In this document: positions 35,575-41,572 of the stretch, piece after piece | Layout of the letters: each line of letters begins with the position of its first letter | Numbering within the stretch: position 1 is the first letter of the stretch | Source: Roseofilum casamattae BLCC-M143 | Lineage (GTDB): Bacteria; Cyanobacteriota; Cyanobacteriia; Cyanobacteriales; Desertifilaceae | Assembly (NCBI RefSeq): GCF_030068455.1 | Contig: NZ_JAQOSQ010000032.1 | Coordinates: forward strand, 1 to 41,572 | Direction of reading: 5' to 3' | Length of the DNA: 41,572 nt | The notes under the pieces: generated by a model | What the model was told of the DNA's origin: nothing | Database searches by the model: none | Seen by the model: only the letters and a program-made list of their open reading frames with translations | Made by a program: the position numbers and the translations under genes

Positions 35575-36117
35575 ATGAAACTTCGCTACATTAGTATTTT
35601 AGCGATCGCCTCTATTTTTACGGTTGCGATCGCTGTTCGTGCTTATACTCAAAGAAGTACAAACCCTCAAGGGCCAATCTCGAACCCTGTTGGCGCAGCT
35701 CAAAAACCTCAGGCCGAGCGTTATGCTAGCGGGACTAAGCATCCCCCCGTATATTCCTCCAATCGCCTGGCCATCAAAGGTGCCGATCCGGTAGCTTACT
35801 TTACCGAAAGTAAAGCGGTCATCGGTAGCCCTGAGTTCAAACATGAATGGAATGGGGCAATTTGGCACTTTGCGAGTGCTGCCAATCGAGATAAATTTGC
35901 AGCTAACCCCAACCAATATGCTCCCGAATATGGTGGATACTGCGCCTTTGCCCTGAGTCGAAACTATCTGGCATCAGTCGAGCCTGAAGTCTGGACAATT
36001 TATGAAGGGAAGCTGTACTTAAACTACAGCATGGAAGTTCAGGCACGATGGAGTCGAGATATTCCGGGAAATATTGCCAAAGGCGATGGCAATTGGCCGG
36101 CAATTCTCAACCGTTAA
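35575..36117 (+). CDS. Secreted YHS-domain protein without the cysteine repeat (tandem paralogue)
   Basis: About 180 residues. Signal peptide MKLRYISILAIASIFTVAI, then about 45 residues of linker with no NPCA units (RSTNPQGPISNPVGAAQKPQ), then a YHS-like domain nearly identical in layout to the upstream gene ([40 protein letters not shown], and the same GNWPAILNR-type end). GGGAG lies six bases before the ATG. Leader and flanking DNA also resemble those of the first copy, so the duplication included the regulatory region. The lone YGGYC cysteine of the domain is kept. Function unknown. Confidence 0.88.
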   Translation: MKLRYISILAIASIFTVAIAVRAYTQRSTNPQGPISNPVGAAQKPQAERYASGTKHPPVYSSNRLAIKGADPVAYFTESKAVIGSPEFKHEWNGAIWHFASAANRDKFAANPNQYAPEYGGYCAFALSRNYLASVEPEVWTIYEGKLYLNYSMEVQARWSRDIPGNIAKGDGNWPAILNR

Positions 36118-36204
36118 TTCTTTTTCAGTTAAAATAGACTAGTTTTGGGGCAGTTAAGCTCTCCCTCGTTAAGTTCCTCTTAGAACCGATTTTAATTATT
36201 GCTC

Positions 36205-37191
36205 ATGGTTCAGACTTTTCTTACACCGTTTCATCGCAAGCTCGGCTCTCCCCTCACGAAAGAGAAAATTACGGTTCTGCAAATTAATTTAGGCAAGCGT
36301 TGTAATTTAGCTTGCACTCATTGCCATGTAGAAGCCGGACCGAAGCGGACTGAAGAGCTTTCGGAAGAAATTTGCACTCAACTGATTCAAGTTATCGAGG
36401 AGTTTCCGCAAATTGAAACGGTGGATCTCACGGGTGGTGCGCCAGAGATGAATTATGGGTTTCGTGCTTTAGTCGAAGCAGCAAGGGGTGCGAGAAAGGA
36501 GGTTATTGTTCGCTCTAATTTAACCATTTTCTTTGTGGATAGCTATCAAGATTTACCGGAATATTTTGCCAAAAATCAGGTGCGAGTGGTGGCATCGCTG
36601 CCCTGCTACTTGGAAGATAACGTGGATAAGATACGGGGCAATGGGGTTTACGATCGCTCGGTTCAAGGGTTACAACGATTGAATCAGTTGGGATACGGTC
36701 GCGATCGCAACTTGGTTCTCGATTTAGTCTACAATCCTCCCGTACCCTCCTCGCCGTCATTTTCTCTCACTCCCAACCAGCAAAGTCTGGAGTCGGATTA
36801 TAAGCGTTATTTGTTCGAGCATTTTCAAATTGAATTCAATCGCTTGTTTGCGATTACTAATCTGCCGATTGGACGCACTAAACATCAATTAAAAATTCGT
36901 AATTTGTATACGCCCTATCTTTCGTTTTTAGAGGATAACTTTAATGCAGGTACGGTAAAGGGTTTAATGTGTCGTCAAGAATTATCTGTAGATTACTTAG
37001 GACGAATTTACGACTGCGATTTTAATCAAATGGAAGATATTCCCGCACGGACAGCAACCGGAGAAATACTGACCGTTAGAAAACTATTGGAATGGGGGAA
37101 TTTGGATGCAATTTCCCAGGTTGCTACTGGTTCCTATTGCTATGGTTGTACGGCGGGAGCTGGGTCGAGTTGTGGGGGATCGCTGGTGTAA
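36205..37191 (+). CDS. arsS: ArsS-type radical SAM protein (arsenosugar biosynthesis family)
   Basis: About 328 residues. The radical SAM cluster motif CNLACTHC lies near residue 35 (LQINLGKRCNLACTHCHVEAGP), with GGAPEMN and SLPCYLEDNVDKIRGNGVYDRSV following. The C-terminal DUF3641 part has further cysteines (LMCRQELSVDYLGRIYDCDFNQ, GSYCYGCTAGAGSSCGG) that may hold an auxiliary cluster. Named members make the 5'-deoxy-5'-dimethylarsinoyl-adenosine precursor of arsenosugars together with ArsM, but arsM is not in the window. I prefer the ATG at 36205 to the TTG at 36199. It lies about 87 bases after the second YHS gene. Confidence 0.87.
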   Translation: MVQTFLTPFHRKLGSPLTKEKITVLQINLGKRCNLACTHCHVEAGPKRTEELSEEICTQLIQVIEEFPQIETVDLTGGAPEMNYGFRALVEAARGARKEVIVRSNLTIFFVDSYQDLPEYFAKNQVRVVASLPCYLEDNVDKIRGNGVYDRSVQGLQRLNQLGYGRDRNLVLDLVYNPPVPSSPSFSLTPNQQSLESDYKRYLFEHFQIEFNRLFAITNLPIGRTKHQLKIRNLYTPYLSFLEDNFNAGTVKGLMCRQELSVDYLGRIYDCDFNQMEDIPARTATGEILTVRKLLEWGNLDAISQVATGSYCYGCTAGAGSSCGGSLV

Positions 37192-37271
37192 TGTTTTCCG
37201 GGAAATGCGGGAAATGGATGACCCAAAGAATTGCGAAACCAACTATTTTGTAGTATAATATATTGTCGTAA

Positions 37272-37345
37272 GGGACTGTAGCTCAGTTGGATAGAGCGAG
37301 CGCCTCCTAAGCGCTAGGCCATGGGTTCGAGACCCGTCAGTCCCG
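37272..37345 (+). tRNA. tRNA-Arg (anticodon CCU)
   Basis: A 74-base cloverleaf: acceptor GGGACTG/CAGTCCC with discriminator G, D-stem GCTC/GAGC, anticodon stem AGCGC/GCGCT with loop CTCCTAA giving CCU, and T-arm ATGGG-TTCGAGA-CCCGT. CCA is not encoded. Reads the rare AGG codon; such tRNA genes are frequent integration targets. Confidence 0.95.
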
Positions 37346-37360
37346 CTATTATCTATAAGA

Positions 37361-37414
37361 TGCCCTGACAGGACTCTCACCCATGGACTAGCTCCTAGAA
37401 GTCGCCGCTCTACC
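37361..37414 (-). pseudogene. Degenerate tRNA-Arg-like 3' part (UCU-like anticodon)
   Basis: Read on the minus strand, this stretch aligns with the nearby tRNA-Arg(CCU) from the 3' side of the D-arm to the acceptor (shared TAGAGCG, GCTAG-CCATGGGT, GAGA, GTCAG). The loop CTTCTAG would give anticodon UCU. The anticodon stem has two mismatches, the T-loop reads TGAGAGT, and no 5' acceptor strand is found. It is therefore a fragment or decayed gene in the opposite orientation. Confidence 0.55.
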
Positions 37415-37479
37415 TAAAATCTACCTAAAACCACCCTAACACCATAGATATTTCTCAACAAGATGGCAATCCAAGCCTC

Positions 37480-37662
37480 TTATCGAGAAAAATATGGAGT
37501 ATGCGTTTGCCCTGTGCTTACGCCTTTGGGTGTTGACTTTTGACAGGCTTTGAGATGAGCCCTCACCAGTTCGCGATCTACCAGCTTGGAAGCGTCTATG
37601 CCATTTGAGCGAAAATACTCATTAGCTAGACTCCAAGCCTGGTTTATGTAATTGTCAGACAT
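37480..37662 (-). CDS. Small hypothetical protein in the tRNA-scar region
   Basis: A 60-residue frame (MSDNYINQAWSLANEYF...), predicted helical, no membrane segment. A weak AGGCAG precedes the ATG inside a small direct repeat (AAATAGGCAG twice). Residues look protein-like (IDASKLVDRELVRAHLKACQKS), but I recognise no family. It may be a remnant of an integrated element, since it lies between two tRNA fragments. Confidence 0.35.
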   Translation of the reverse strand: MSDNYINQAWSLANEYFRSNGIDASKLVDRELVRAHLKACQKSTPKGVSTGQTHTPYFSR

Positions 37663-37721
37663 CTGCCTATTTTCTGCCTATTTTTTCCTTAAGTGGACAA
37701 AAGGCAGACTAGGCAAAGCGT

Positions 37722-38594
37722 TCAGGAGTTGAGATAGCGATCGCTACTAGAGAGGTCGTCGGTTCGAATCCCCCCCTCTCCGTTCCGAGAACGAAAGACT
37801 TCGTAAATCAGCAAACTACCGGCAACGGCGACGTTTAAAGAGTCCGCTTGACCGACCATGGGAATGCTGACGAGGTCGTCGCAGATGGCTCGCTGTCGGT
37901 CGGAGAGTCCTTTTCGTTCTTCTCCCAAACACAATAAGGTGGCTTGGGGATAGTGGCACTGATGAAAGCTTTGCCTGCCTTCGGGAGATGCACCAATGGT
38001 GCGGCCGCGATGCTGTTGGATCCAGGATTGCAGCAAGCGAGAGTTGGTGCGGATAAATTTTTGATGGAACAAAGCGCCCATACTCGCGCGGACGGTATCG
38101 GGAGCAAAGGGATCCACGGAGCGATCGAGCAGAATGAAGCCTGCGCCGCCAACGGCTTCTAAGGTGCGAATGAGGGTGCCGAAATTGCCGGGAGAACGAA
38201 TGCGATCGAGGACAATCCAGCAGAGTCCGGCTTGGGGAGTGGTAGACTCGAGGGGGAGCCAGTGTTGCTTGACGATCGCCCCGATACCAGAAGCGCGATC
38301 GGTTTGCGAAATGCTCCGAAATTGTTCCGGAGAAACGCGCACCGTGGGAGTTCCGGAGCGCCGAAGCTGACGCACGAGTTTGCGAGCAAGGGGGGCGATG
38401 AGTAGATTTTCGCTATAGAGAATAGTTTCGATCTTGAGGTCACAGTCGGCAACTCGGATAAAGTTGCGCACGCCTTCGATAAAGAACGTTCCTTGGGTAT
38501 CGCGATGGGTGCGATCGCGTTGCAGTCGTTTGATGGCGGCTAGGGTCTGGGTGACCCTAGGGGAGGGACGGCCAATGGTATCGTTATTGGCCAT
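37722..38594 (-). CDS. TrmH/SpoU-family RNA 2'-O-methyltransferase
   Basis: About 290 residues. An N-terminal substrate-binding part (TFFIEGVRNFIRVAD) precedes the SPOUT domain with motif 1 LDRIRSPGNFGTLIRTLEA, motif 2 CLGEERKGLS and motif 3 SIPMVGQADSLNVAVAGSLLIYEV. It methylates a ribose in rRNA or tRNA; the target is not determinable. The last residues after FRSRN (GEGGIRTDDLSS...) are an antisense translation of a tRNA fragment, so the natural stop has probably been lost. The ATG at 38594 has AGGAGG directly against it with no spacer; a TTG at 38609 is the alternative. Confidence 0.88.
   Translation of the reverse strand: MANNDTIGRPSPRVTQTLAAIKRLQRDRTHRDTQGTFFIEGVRNFIRVADCDLKIETILYSENLLIAPLARKLVRQLRRSGTPTVRVSPEQFRSISQTDRASGIGAIVKQHWLPLESTTPQAGLCWIVLDRIRSPGNFGTLIRTLEAVGGAGFILLDRSVDPFAPDTVRASMGALFHQKFIRTNSRLLQSWIQQHRGRTIGASPEGRQSFHQCHYPQATLLCLGEERKGLSDRQRAICDDLVSIPMVGQADSLNVAVAGSLLIYEVFRSRNGEGGIRTDDLSSSDRYLNS
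37751..37782 (+). pseudogene. tRNA 3'-end fragment (possible attachment-site scar)
   Basis: GGTCGTCGGTTCGAATCCCC followed by CCCTCTCCG has a standard T-loop TTCGAAT and what looks like a 7-base acceptor strand CCTCTCC plus discriminator G. The T-stem has two mismatches, and no matching GGAGAGG 5' strand occurs within the previous 100 bases. It is therefore a 3' fragment only, of serine-like type. It overlaps the annotated 3' end of the TrmH gene on the other strand. Confidence 0.55.
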
Positions 38595-38783
38595 CCTCCT
38601 TGCCGGCAATTCCCAAGCATTGAAGGTTAACGGGTTGAGCGTTCATGGAGAGTACGGCCTGATGCCGTTGGAGAATATGCCGTTATGATATCTTTACCGA
38701 CCGCCCGAGGGCAAGAGGCGATCGTATTCAGGAATTCATTATCTCTTTGATAAATCCAATAGAATATGGTCTAAAAATGTTGA

Positions 38784-38844
38784 AGAAACCGGGTTTCTGG
38801 ATATCTTAAACTCAGGGTTTATCTGGTCTGGAGAAACCCGGTTT
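38784..38844. repeat. Pair of AGAAACC-type palindromes between hflX and the TrmH gene
   Basis: AGAAACCGGGTTTCT (38784-38798) and GAAACCCGGTTTC (38832-38844) are each palindromic and also complementary to each other, with about 33 bases between. They belong to the same family as the palindrome at 12768-12782. The pair lies 11 bases beyond the hflX stop and could act as its transcript end. Confidence 0.65.
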
Positions 38845-38854
38845 CCGGCCCTAG

Positions 38855-40543
38855 CTATGTGTAATTGGCAGCATAGTACACCAGTTGGCCGAGCTGGTGG
38901 CGTAAGGTTTCTAAACCTAACCGTTTGCTTGCAGAAATAAACAAGGCTTGCGGATAGTTCTCTTGTGCCAGAGCGAGAGTATCGCCATGAACGCGATCGA
39001 TTTTATTGAAGGCAATAATAACCGGACAAGAGGCGATCGCCAAATCTGCCAGAACCTCAGACACCGACTCGATTTGTTGTTCCCAAGCGGGATGAGATAA
39101 ATCCACTACATGCAACAGCGCATCAGATTCGGTAACTTCCTCTAAGGTGGCGCGAAAGGCATCCACCAAGGGGGGAGGAAGTTCGTGAATGAATCCAACT
39201 GTATCCGTGAGTAGAATAGTCTGGGGTTCGCCAGTGCTTCCATGGGGAACGACTAAACGGCGAGTGGTCGCATCCAGGGTGGCAAAGAGCTGGTCGGCGG
39301 AATAGACCTCGGCATTGGTCAGGGTATTGAGTAATGTAGACTTACCTGCGTTGGTATAGCCGACAATAGCGACGGCTGGAATTTCGCGATGTTGCCGTTG
39401 TTGGCGCAACCGCCCCCGGTGGGCCTGGAGTTGGTTCACTTCCTGTTGCAGTCTAGACAAGCGTTTCGCAATTAACCGCCGCTCCGTTTCTAGCTTTGTT
39501 TCCCCCGGACCTCGCGTCCCAATACCACCCCCCAACCGGGACATCATTTGCCCGCGACCGGTGAGCCGAGGTAGCATATATTCCAGTTGTGCTAGCTCCA
39601 CTTGCAGTTTCCCGGCGCGAGACCGGGCCCGTTGGGCGAAAATATCGAGAATTATTTCGGTACGGTCGAGTACTCTAACTCCGGTTTGGCTTTCCAGGTT
39701 TTTGACTTGCGCTGGCGATAAGTCGCGGTCGAAAGCAACGAGGGTTGCTCCCAAGGTCTGCACCGCTAAGGCTAACTCGGAAACTTTCCCGGAACCGACA
39801 ACGGTCTGCGGATGGGGTTGCGATCGCTTTTGCTCCATGGTTTCCAAAACTTCACCACCAGCCGTTTCCACCAACCGCCGCAGTTCTTGCAATCCTTCGG
39901 CAAAGCGTTGCAAGCTAATTTTATCGGTCTTTAAGCCAACCAGCAAAACCCGATCGCGATCGGAATCTACTGCTTGCGCGCCAGCTTCCCGCTGGAATTC
40001 GCTTTCCAGACTTTCCACTAGATCGAGAAAGTCCTGATTCGTCAGTTGGTCTAAACTGACTGGAGGAGAAAGCATCCAATGAGTTTCTGGGTCGGGAATT
40101 AGATGGGCCAGATACGCAGATTTCACGTATCCCGTTGCTCCGCGACCGCTGCGATAAGAACCGCCTCCGGTTAAGGTCAACACCGCTAGAGCATCCAACC
40201 GCTGCAGAGCCATTGCCGTTAAGGCAGATTTATTCGGGGGATTTTCTTTCAGTTGGGTGGCAATGCAGCGAATACCACTGAGCCGCTCTGCCCCATATCG
40301 CGGCAGTTCTAGGGGAGGGATTTGGGTTTGGTGAGGGTGCCCCACTCCAACTCGAATGACTCGTCCGCGACGGTTAATATAACTACAGACTGGGCGATCG
40401 ATTTCCGAGCTAATGGCAGCGACTCGCTGAGCAAACTCTGGAGTCGTCAGGCGATCGCCGGGTAACCGTTGATGATACAGTCGTTGTAGTTGTTTGAGTT
40501 GGCTTGGCTTTAAGCCTCGAATGTTGCCGTGTATAGTATCGAT
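38855..40543 (-). CDS. hflX: GTPase HflX, apparently starting at AUC
   Basis: About 562 residues. The N-terminal domain begins IDTIHGNIRGLKPSQLKQLQ, the HflX core (LVGLKTDKISLQRFAEGLQEL; VVGSGKVSELA; RTEIILDIFAQRARS; GRGQMMSRLGGGIGTRGPGETKLE) follows, and the G domain has GYTNAGKST, DTVGFI and NKID. HflX is a ribosome-associated GTPase that rescues stalled ribosomes. The frame is open and homologous well upstream of the first ATG/GTG/TTG (GTG at 40345, inside the conserved domain), back to an in-frame TAG at 40549-40547. Only ATC at 40543 has a fitting Shine-Dalgarno (AGGAGG, seven-base spacer). Confidence 0.88.
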   Translation of the reverse strand: MDTIHGNIRGLKPSQLKQLQRLYHQRLPGDRLTTPEFAQRVAAISSEIDRPVCSYINRRGRVIRVGVGHPHQTQIPPLELPRYGAERLSGIRCIATQLKENPPNKSALTAMALQRLDALAVLTLTGGGSYRSGRGATGYVKSAYLAHLIPDPETHWMLSPPVSLDQLTNQDFLDLVESLESEFQREAGAQAVDSDRDRVLLVGLKTDKISLQRFAEGLQELRRLVETAGGEVLETMEQKRSQPHPQTVVGSGKVSELALAVQTLGATLVAFDRDLSPAQVKNLESQTGVRVLDRTEIILDIFAQRARSRAGKLQVELAQLEYMLPRLTGRGQMMSRLGGGIGTRGPGETKLETERRLIAKRLSRLQQEVNQLQAHRGRLRQQRQHREIPAVAIVGYTNAGKSTLLNTLTNAEVYSADQLFATLDATTRRLVVPHGSTGEPQTILLTDTVGFIHELPPPLVDAFRATLEEVTESDALLHVVDLSHPAWEQQIESVSEVLADLAIASCPVIIAFNKIDRVHGDTLALAQENYPQALFISASKRLGLETLRHQLGQLVYYAANYT

Positions 40544-40550
40544 AGGCTAA

Positions 40551-40556
40551 CCTCCT
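40551..40556 (-). promoter_or_regulatory. Shine-Dalgarno AGGAGG deciding the hflX AUC start
   Basis: A perfect AGGAGG on the minus strand, seven bases before ATC at 40543. No ATG, GTG or TTG lies at a usable distance in the hflX frame. Confidence 0.7.
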
Positions 40557-40674
40557 GCTAGCACGATGATTCCATTCATTCTAGCCAAAGTAATTCTCAA
40601 TAATACAAATTACTGAGGTTTGGTAATCCTTCACTGCTCGGGTATTGAAGCGGGATTATCATCAATTCTCCAAT

Positions 40675-40704
40675 CTCTCCATAACTGATATAATTACTGG
40701 AGAG
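40675..40704 (+). promoter_or_regulatory. Promoter with inverted repeat flanking the -10 box of the His-rich gene
   Basis: A consensus TATAAT lies at 40689-40694, about 36 bases before the ATG of the His-rich protein; the -35 is weak. The arms CTCTCCA (40675-40681) and TGGAGAG (40698-40704) form a perfect 7-bp inverted repeat around it, in the position of a repressor operator. Confidence 0.5.
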
Positions 40705-40730
40705 TTTGTCCGAGATTACCTCACAGTATC

Positions 40731-41342
40731 ATGAACCGAAATCAATTGTTACCTCTACTGGTTGCGATCGCATCTCTCTCCTTACCAATAGCTCTAACAA
40801 CATCCAGTCCAGTTCGAGCAGGAGGCCACAGCCATTCCGGGGGACACTCTGAAGGTCACTCCGAAGGACACGCTCACGGAGTCTTAGATATTCCCGCCGG
40901 ACAACCGGTTCCAGAAATTAAATTAACGGCCTATCCCGATGCCGTCAGAGGGTGGAATCTAAACATTCAGGTCAAAAACTTCAAGTTTGCCCCTCATCAT
41001 GCCTCCCAGGTTCATATTCCCGGAGAAGGTCATGCTCATTTACTCGTGAATGGTAAGAAAGTTACCCGAATTTATGGTGATTGGTACTATATCAAAGAAC
41101 TTCCTCCTGGCAGCAATCAAGTGACTGTTGCTTTGAGCACCAACAATCATCAAGATCTCAGGTCTGAAGGTAAGCTGTTAATGGATACCATTACCATTCA
41201 GCCCACATTCCGCACGACAAAATGTAGTATAGAAAATGAGACCAAGTGCAGGGAATATTTTCCCGGAAAAAAATTGGAGAATCAGGAGAAATCATCGGAA
41301 AATAGAGGCAATTTTATGGCTCAAAGTCCAGTCAGTGTCTAG
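40731..41342 (+). CDS. Histidine-rich secreted protein of unknown function
   Basis: A 203-residue protein with a signal peptide (MNRNQLLPLLVAIASLSLPIALTTSSPVRAGG, cleavage near VRA). A Gly/His/Ser-rich stretch (GGHSHSGGHSEGHSEGHAHG) is followed by a compact beta domain with KNFKFAPHHASQVHIPGEGHAHLLVNGKKVTRIYGDWYYIKELPPG. Related-looking proteins occur in many bacteria without known function; the spaced histidines suggest binding of copper or another metal outside the cytoplasm, which is inference. The C-terminal 40 residues, with two cysteines and many charged residues, look unlike the domain. It is divergent from hflX. Confidence 0.8.
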   Translation: MNRNQLLPLLVAIASLSLPIALTTSSPVRAGGHSHSGGHSEGHSEGHAHGVLDIPAGQPVPEIKLTAYPDAVRGWNLNIQVKNFKFAPHHASQVHIPGEGHAHLLVNGKKVTRIYGDWYYIKELPPGSNQVTVALSTNNHQDLRSEGKLLMDTITIQPTFRTTKCSIENETKCREYFPGKKLENQEKSSENRGNFMAQSPVSV

Positions 41343-41374
41343 AATATCCGGTGAAACGTAATTGAGGAGGAAAA

Positions 41375-41500
41375 ATGTCCATCACCCGATGTTTGGTAGT
41401 GAAAAAATGCTACCATGAGGATAATAATTCAATCGTAATGAAGGTCAGACCATTTCATCGGGTAAATAATATCTTTGACTCGAAGCGGGAAAAAATTTGA
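41375..41500 (+). CDS. Possible 41-residue small protein
   Basis: A short frame (MSITRCLVVKKCYHEDNNSIV...) preceded by GAGGAGG four bases before the ATG. It is basic, with two cysteines, and has no recognisable family. The ribosome-binding site is the only positive evidence. The rest of 41343-41572 shows nothing else. Confidence 0.3.
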   Translation: MSITRCLVVKKCYHEDNNSIVMKVRPFHRVNNIFDSKREKI

Positions 41501-41572
41501 GTAGATGTAAACGTTCCTCAGTCAGATTAGAAACCTGTGTCTCTCCCGATTGAAAGAACCAGTGAATGGACT

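Overview
The window is chromosomal DNA from a cyanobacterium. GCGATCGC octamers (HIP1) are scattered throughout. Several genes belong to families typical of cyanobacteria: DUF1830, DUF4079, the DICT sensory domain, the radical SAM protein tied to photosystem II, and the rpmG-rpsR-RNB ribonuclease block whose rpl33-rps18 pair survives in plastids. A filamentous non-heterocystous lineage (Oscillatoriales-like) is a guess; the sequence does not fix the genus.

Layout. 1-3019 (minus): the edge of an IS630-family transposase inserted into, and probably truncating, a TPR protein gene, then a circularly permuted ATP-grasp protein. 3234-5547 (plus): a Wzm/Wzt polysaccharide-export ABC transporter. 5592-8767 (minus): a sensor histidine kinase, a DUF4079 membrane protein and a DUF1830 protein. 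9076-12755 (plus): a radical SAM protein, a DICT/degenerate-HD protein and a pentapeptide-repeat protein. 12792-15928 (minus): RNase II/R-type ribonuclease, bS18, bL33 and an RDD membrane protein. 16079-20542 (minus): a complete Aap/Bzt-type (cyanobacterial N-II, NatFGH/BgtA-like) amino-acid ABC importer, with the binding protein first and a stem-loop after it. 20751-22933 (minus): a small conserved protein and a HerA-like ATPase. 23220-25963 (plus): a histidine kinase and an ABC1/UbiB kinase-like protein.

A tRNA-Glu(UUC) unit with its own promoter and terminator (minus) lies divergent to ndk (plus) at 26001-26746. From 32006 down to 26782 (minus) a compact run encodes a DUF318 permease, its TIGR03943 partner, a membrane-anchored Ig/beta-propeller protein and a large pentapeptide-repeat protein. 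A GspE/PilB-like ATPase and a cysteine-dioxygenase-like cupin follow. 34657-37191 (plus) holds two tandem secreted YHS-domain paralogues, one carrying a long NPCA cysteine repeat, and an ArsS-type radical SAM protein. Next comes tRNA-Arg(CCU), followed by decayed tRNA 3' fragments that look like integration scars, a TrmH methyltransferase, HflX, and a histidine-rich secreted protein.

The points I find most worth checking are the apparent AUC start codon of hflX, the NPCA-repeat YHS protein beside its repeat-less duplicate, the tRNA fragment cluster at 37272-37785, and the permease/TIGR03943/propeller gene run. No CRISPR array, prophage or complete new defence system is visible.
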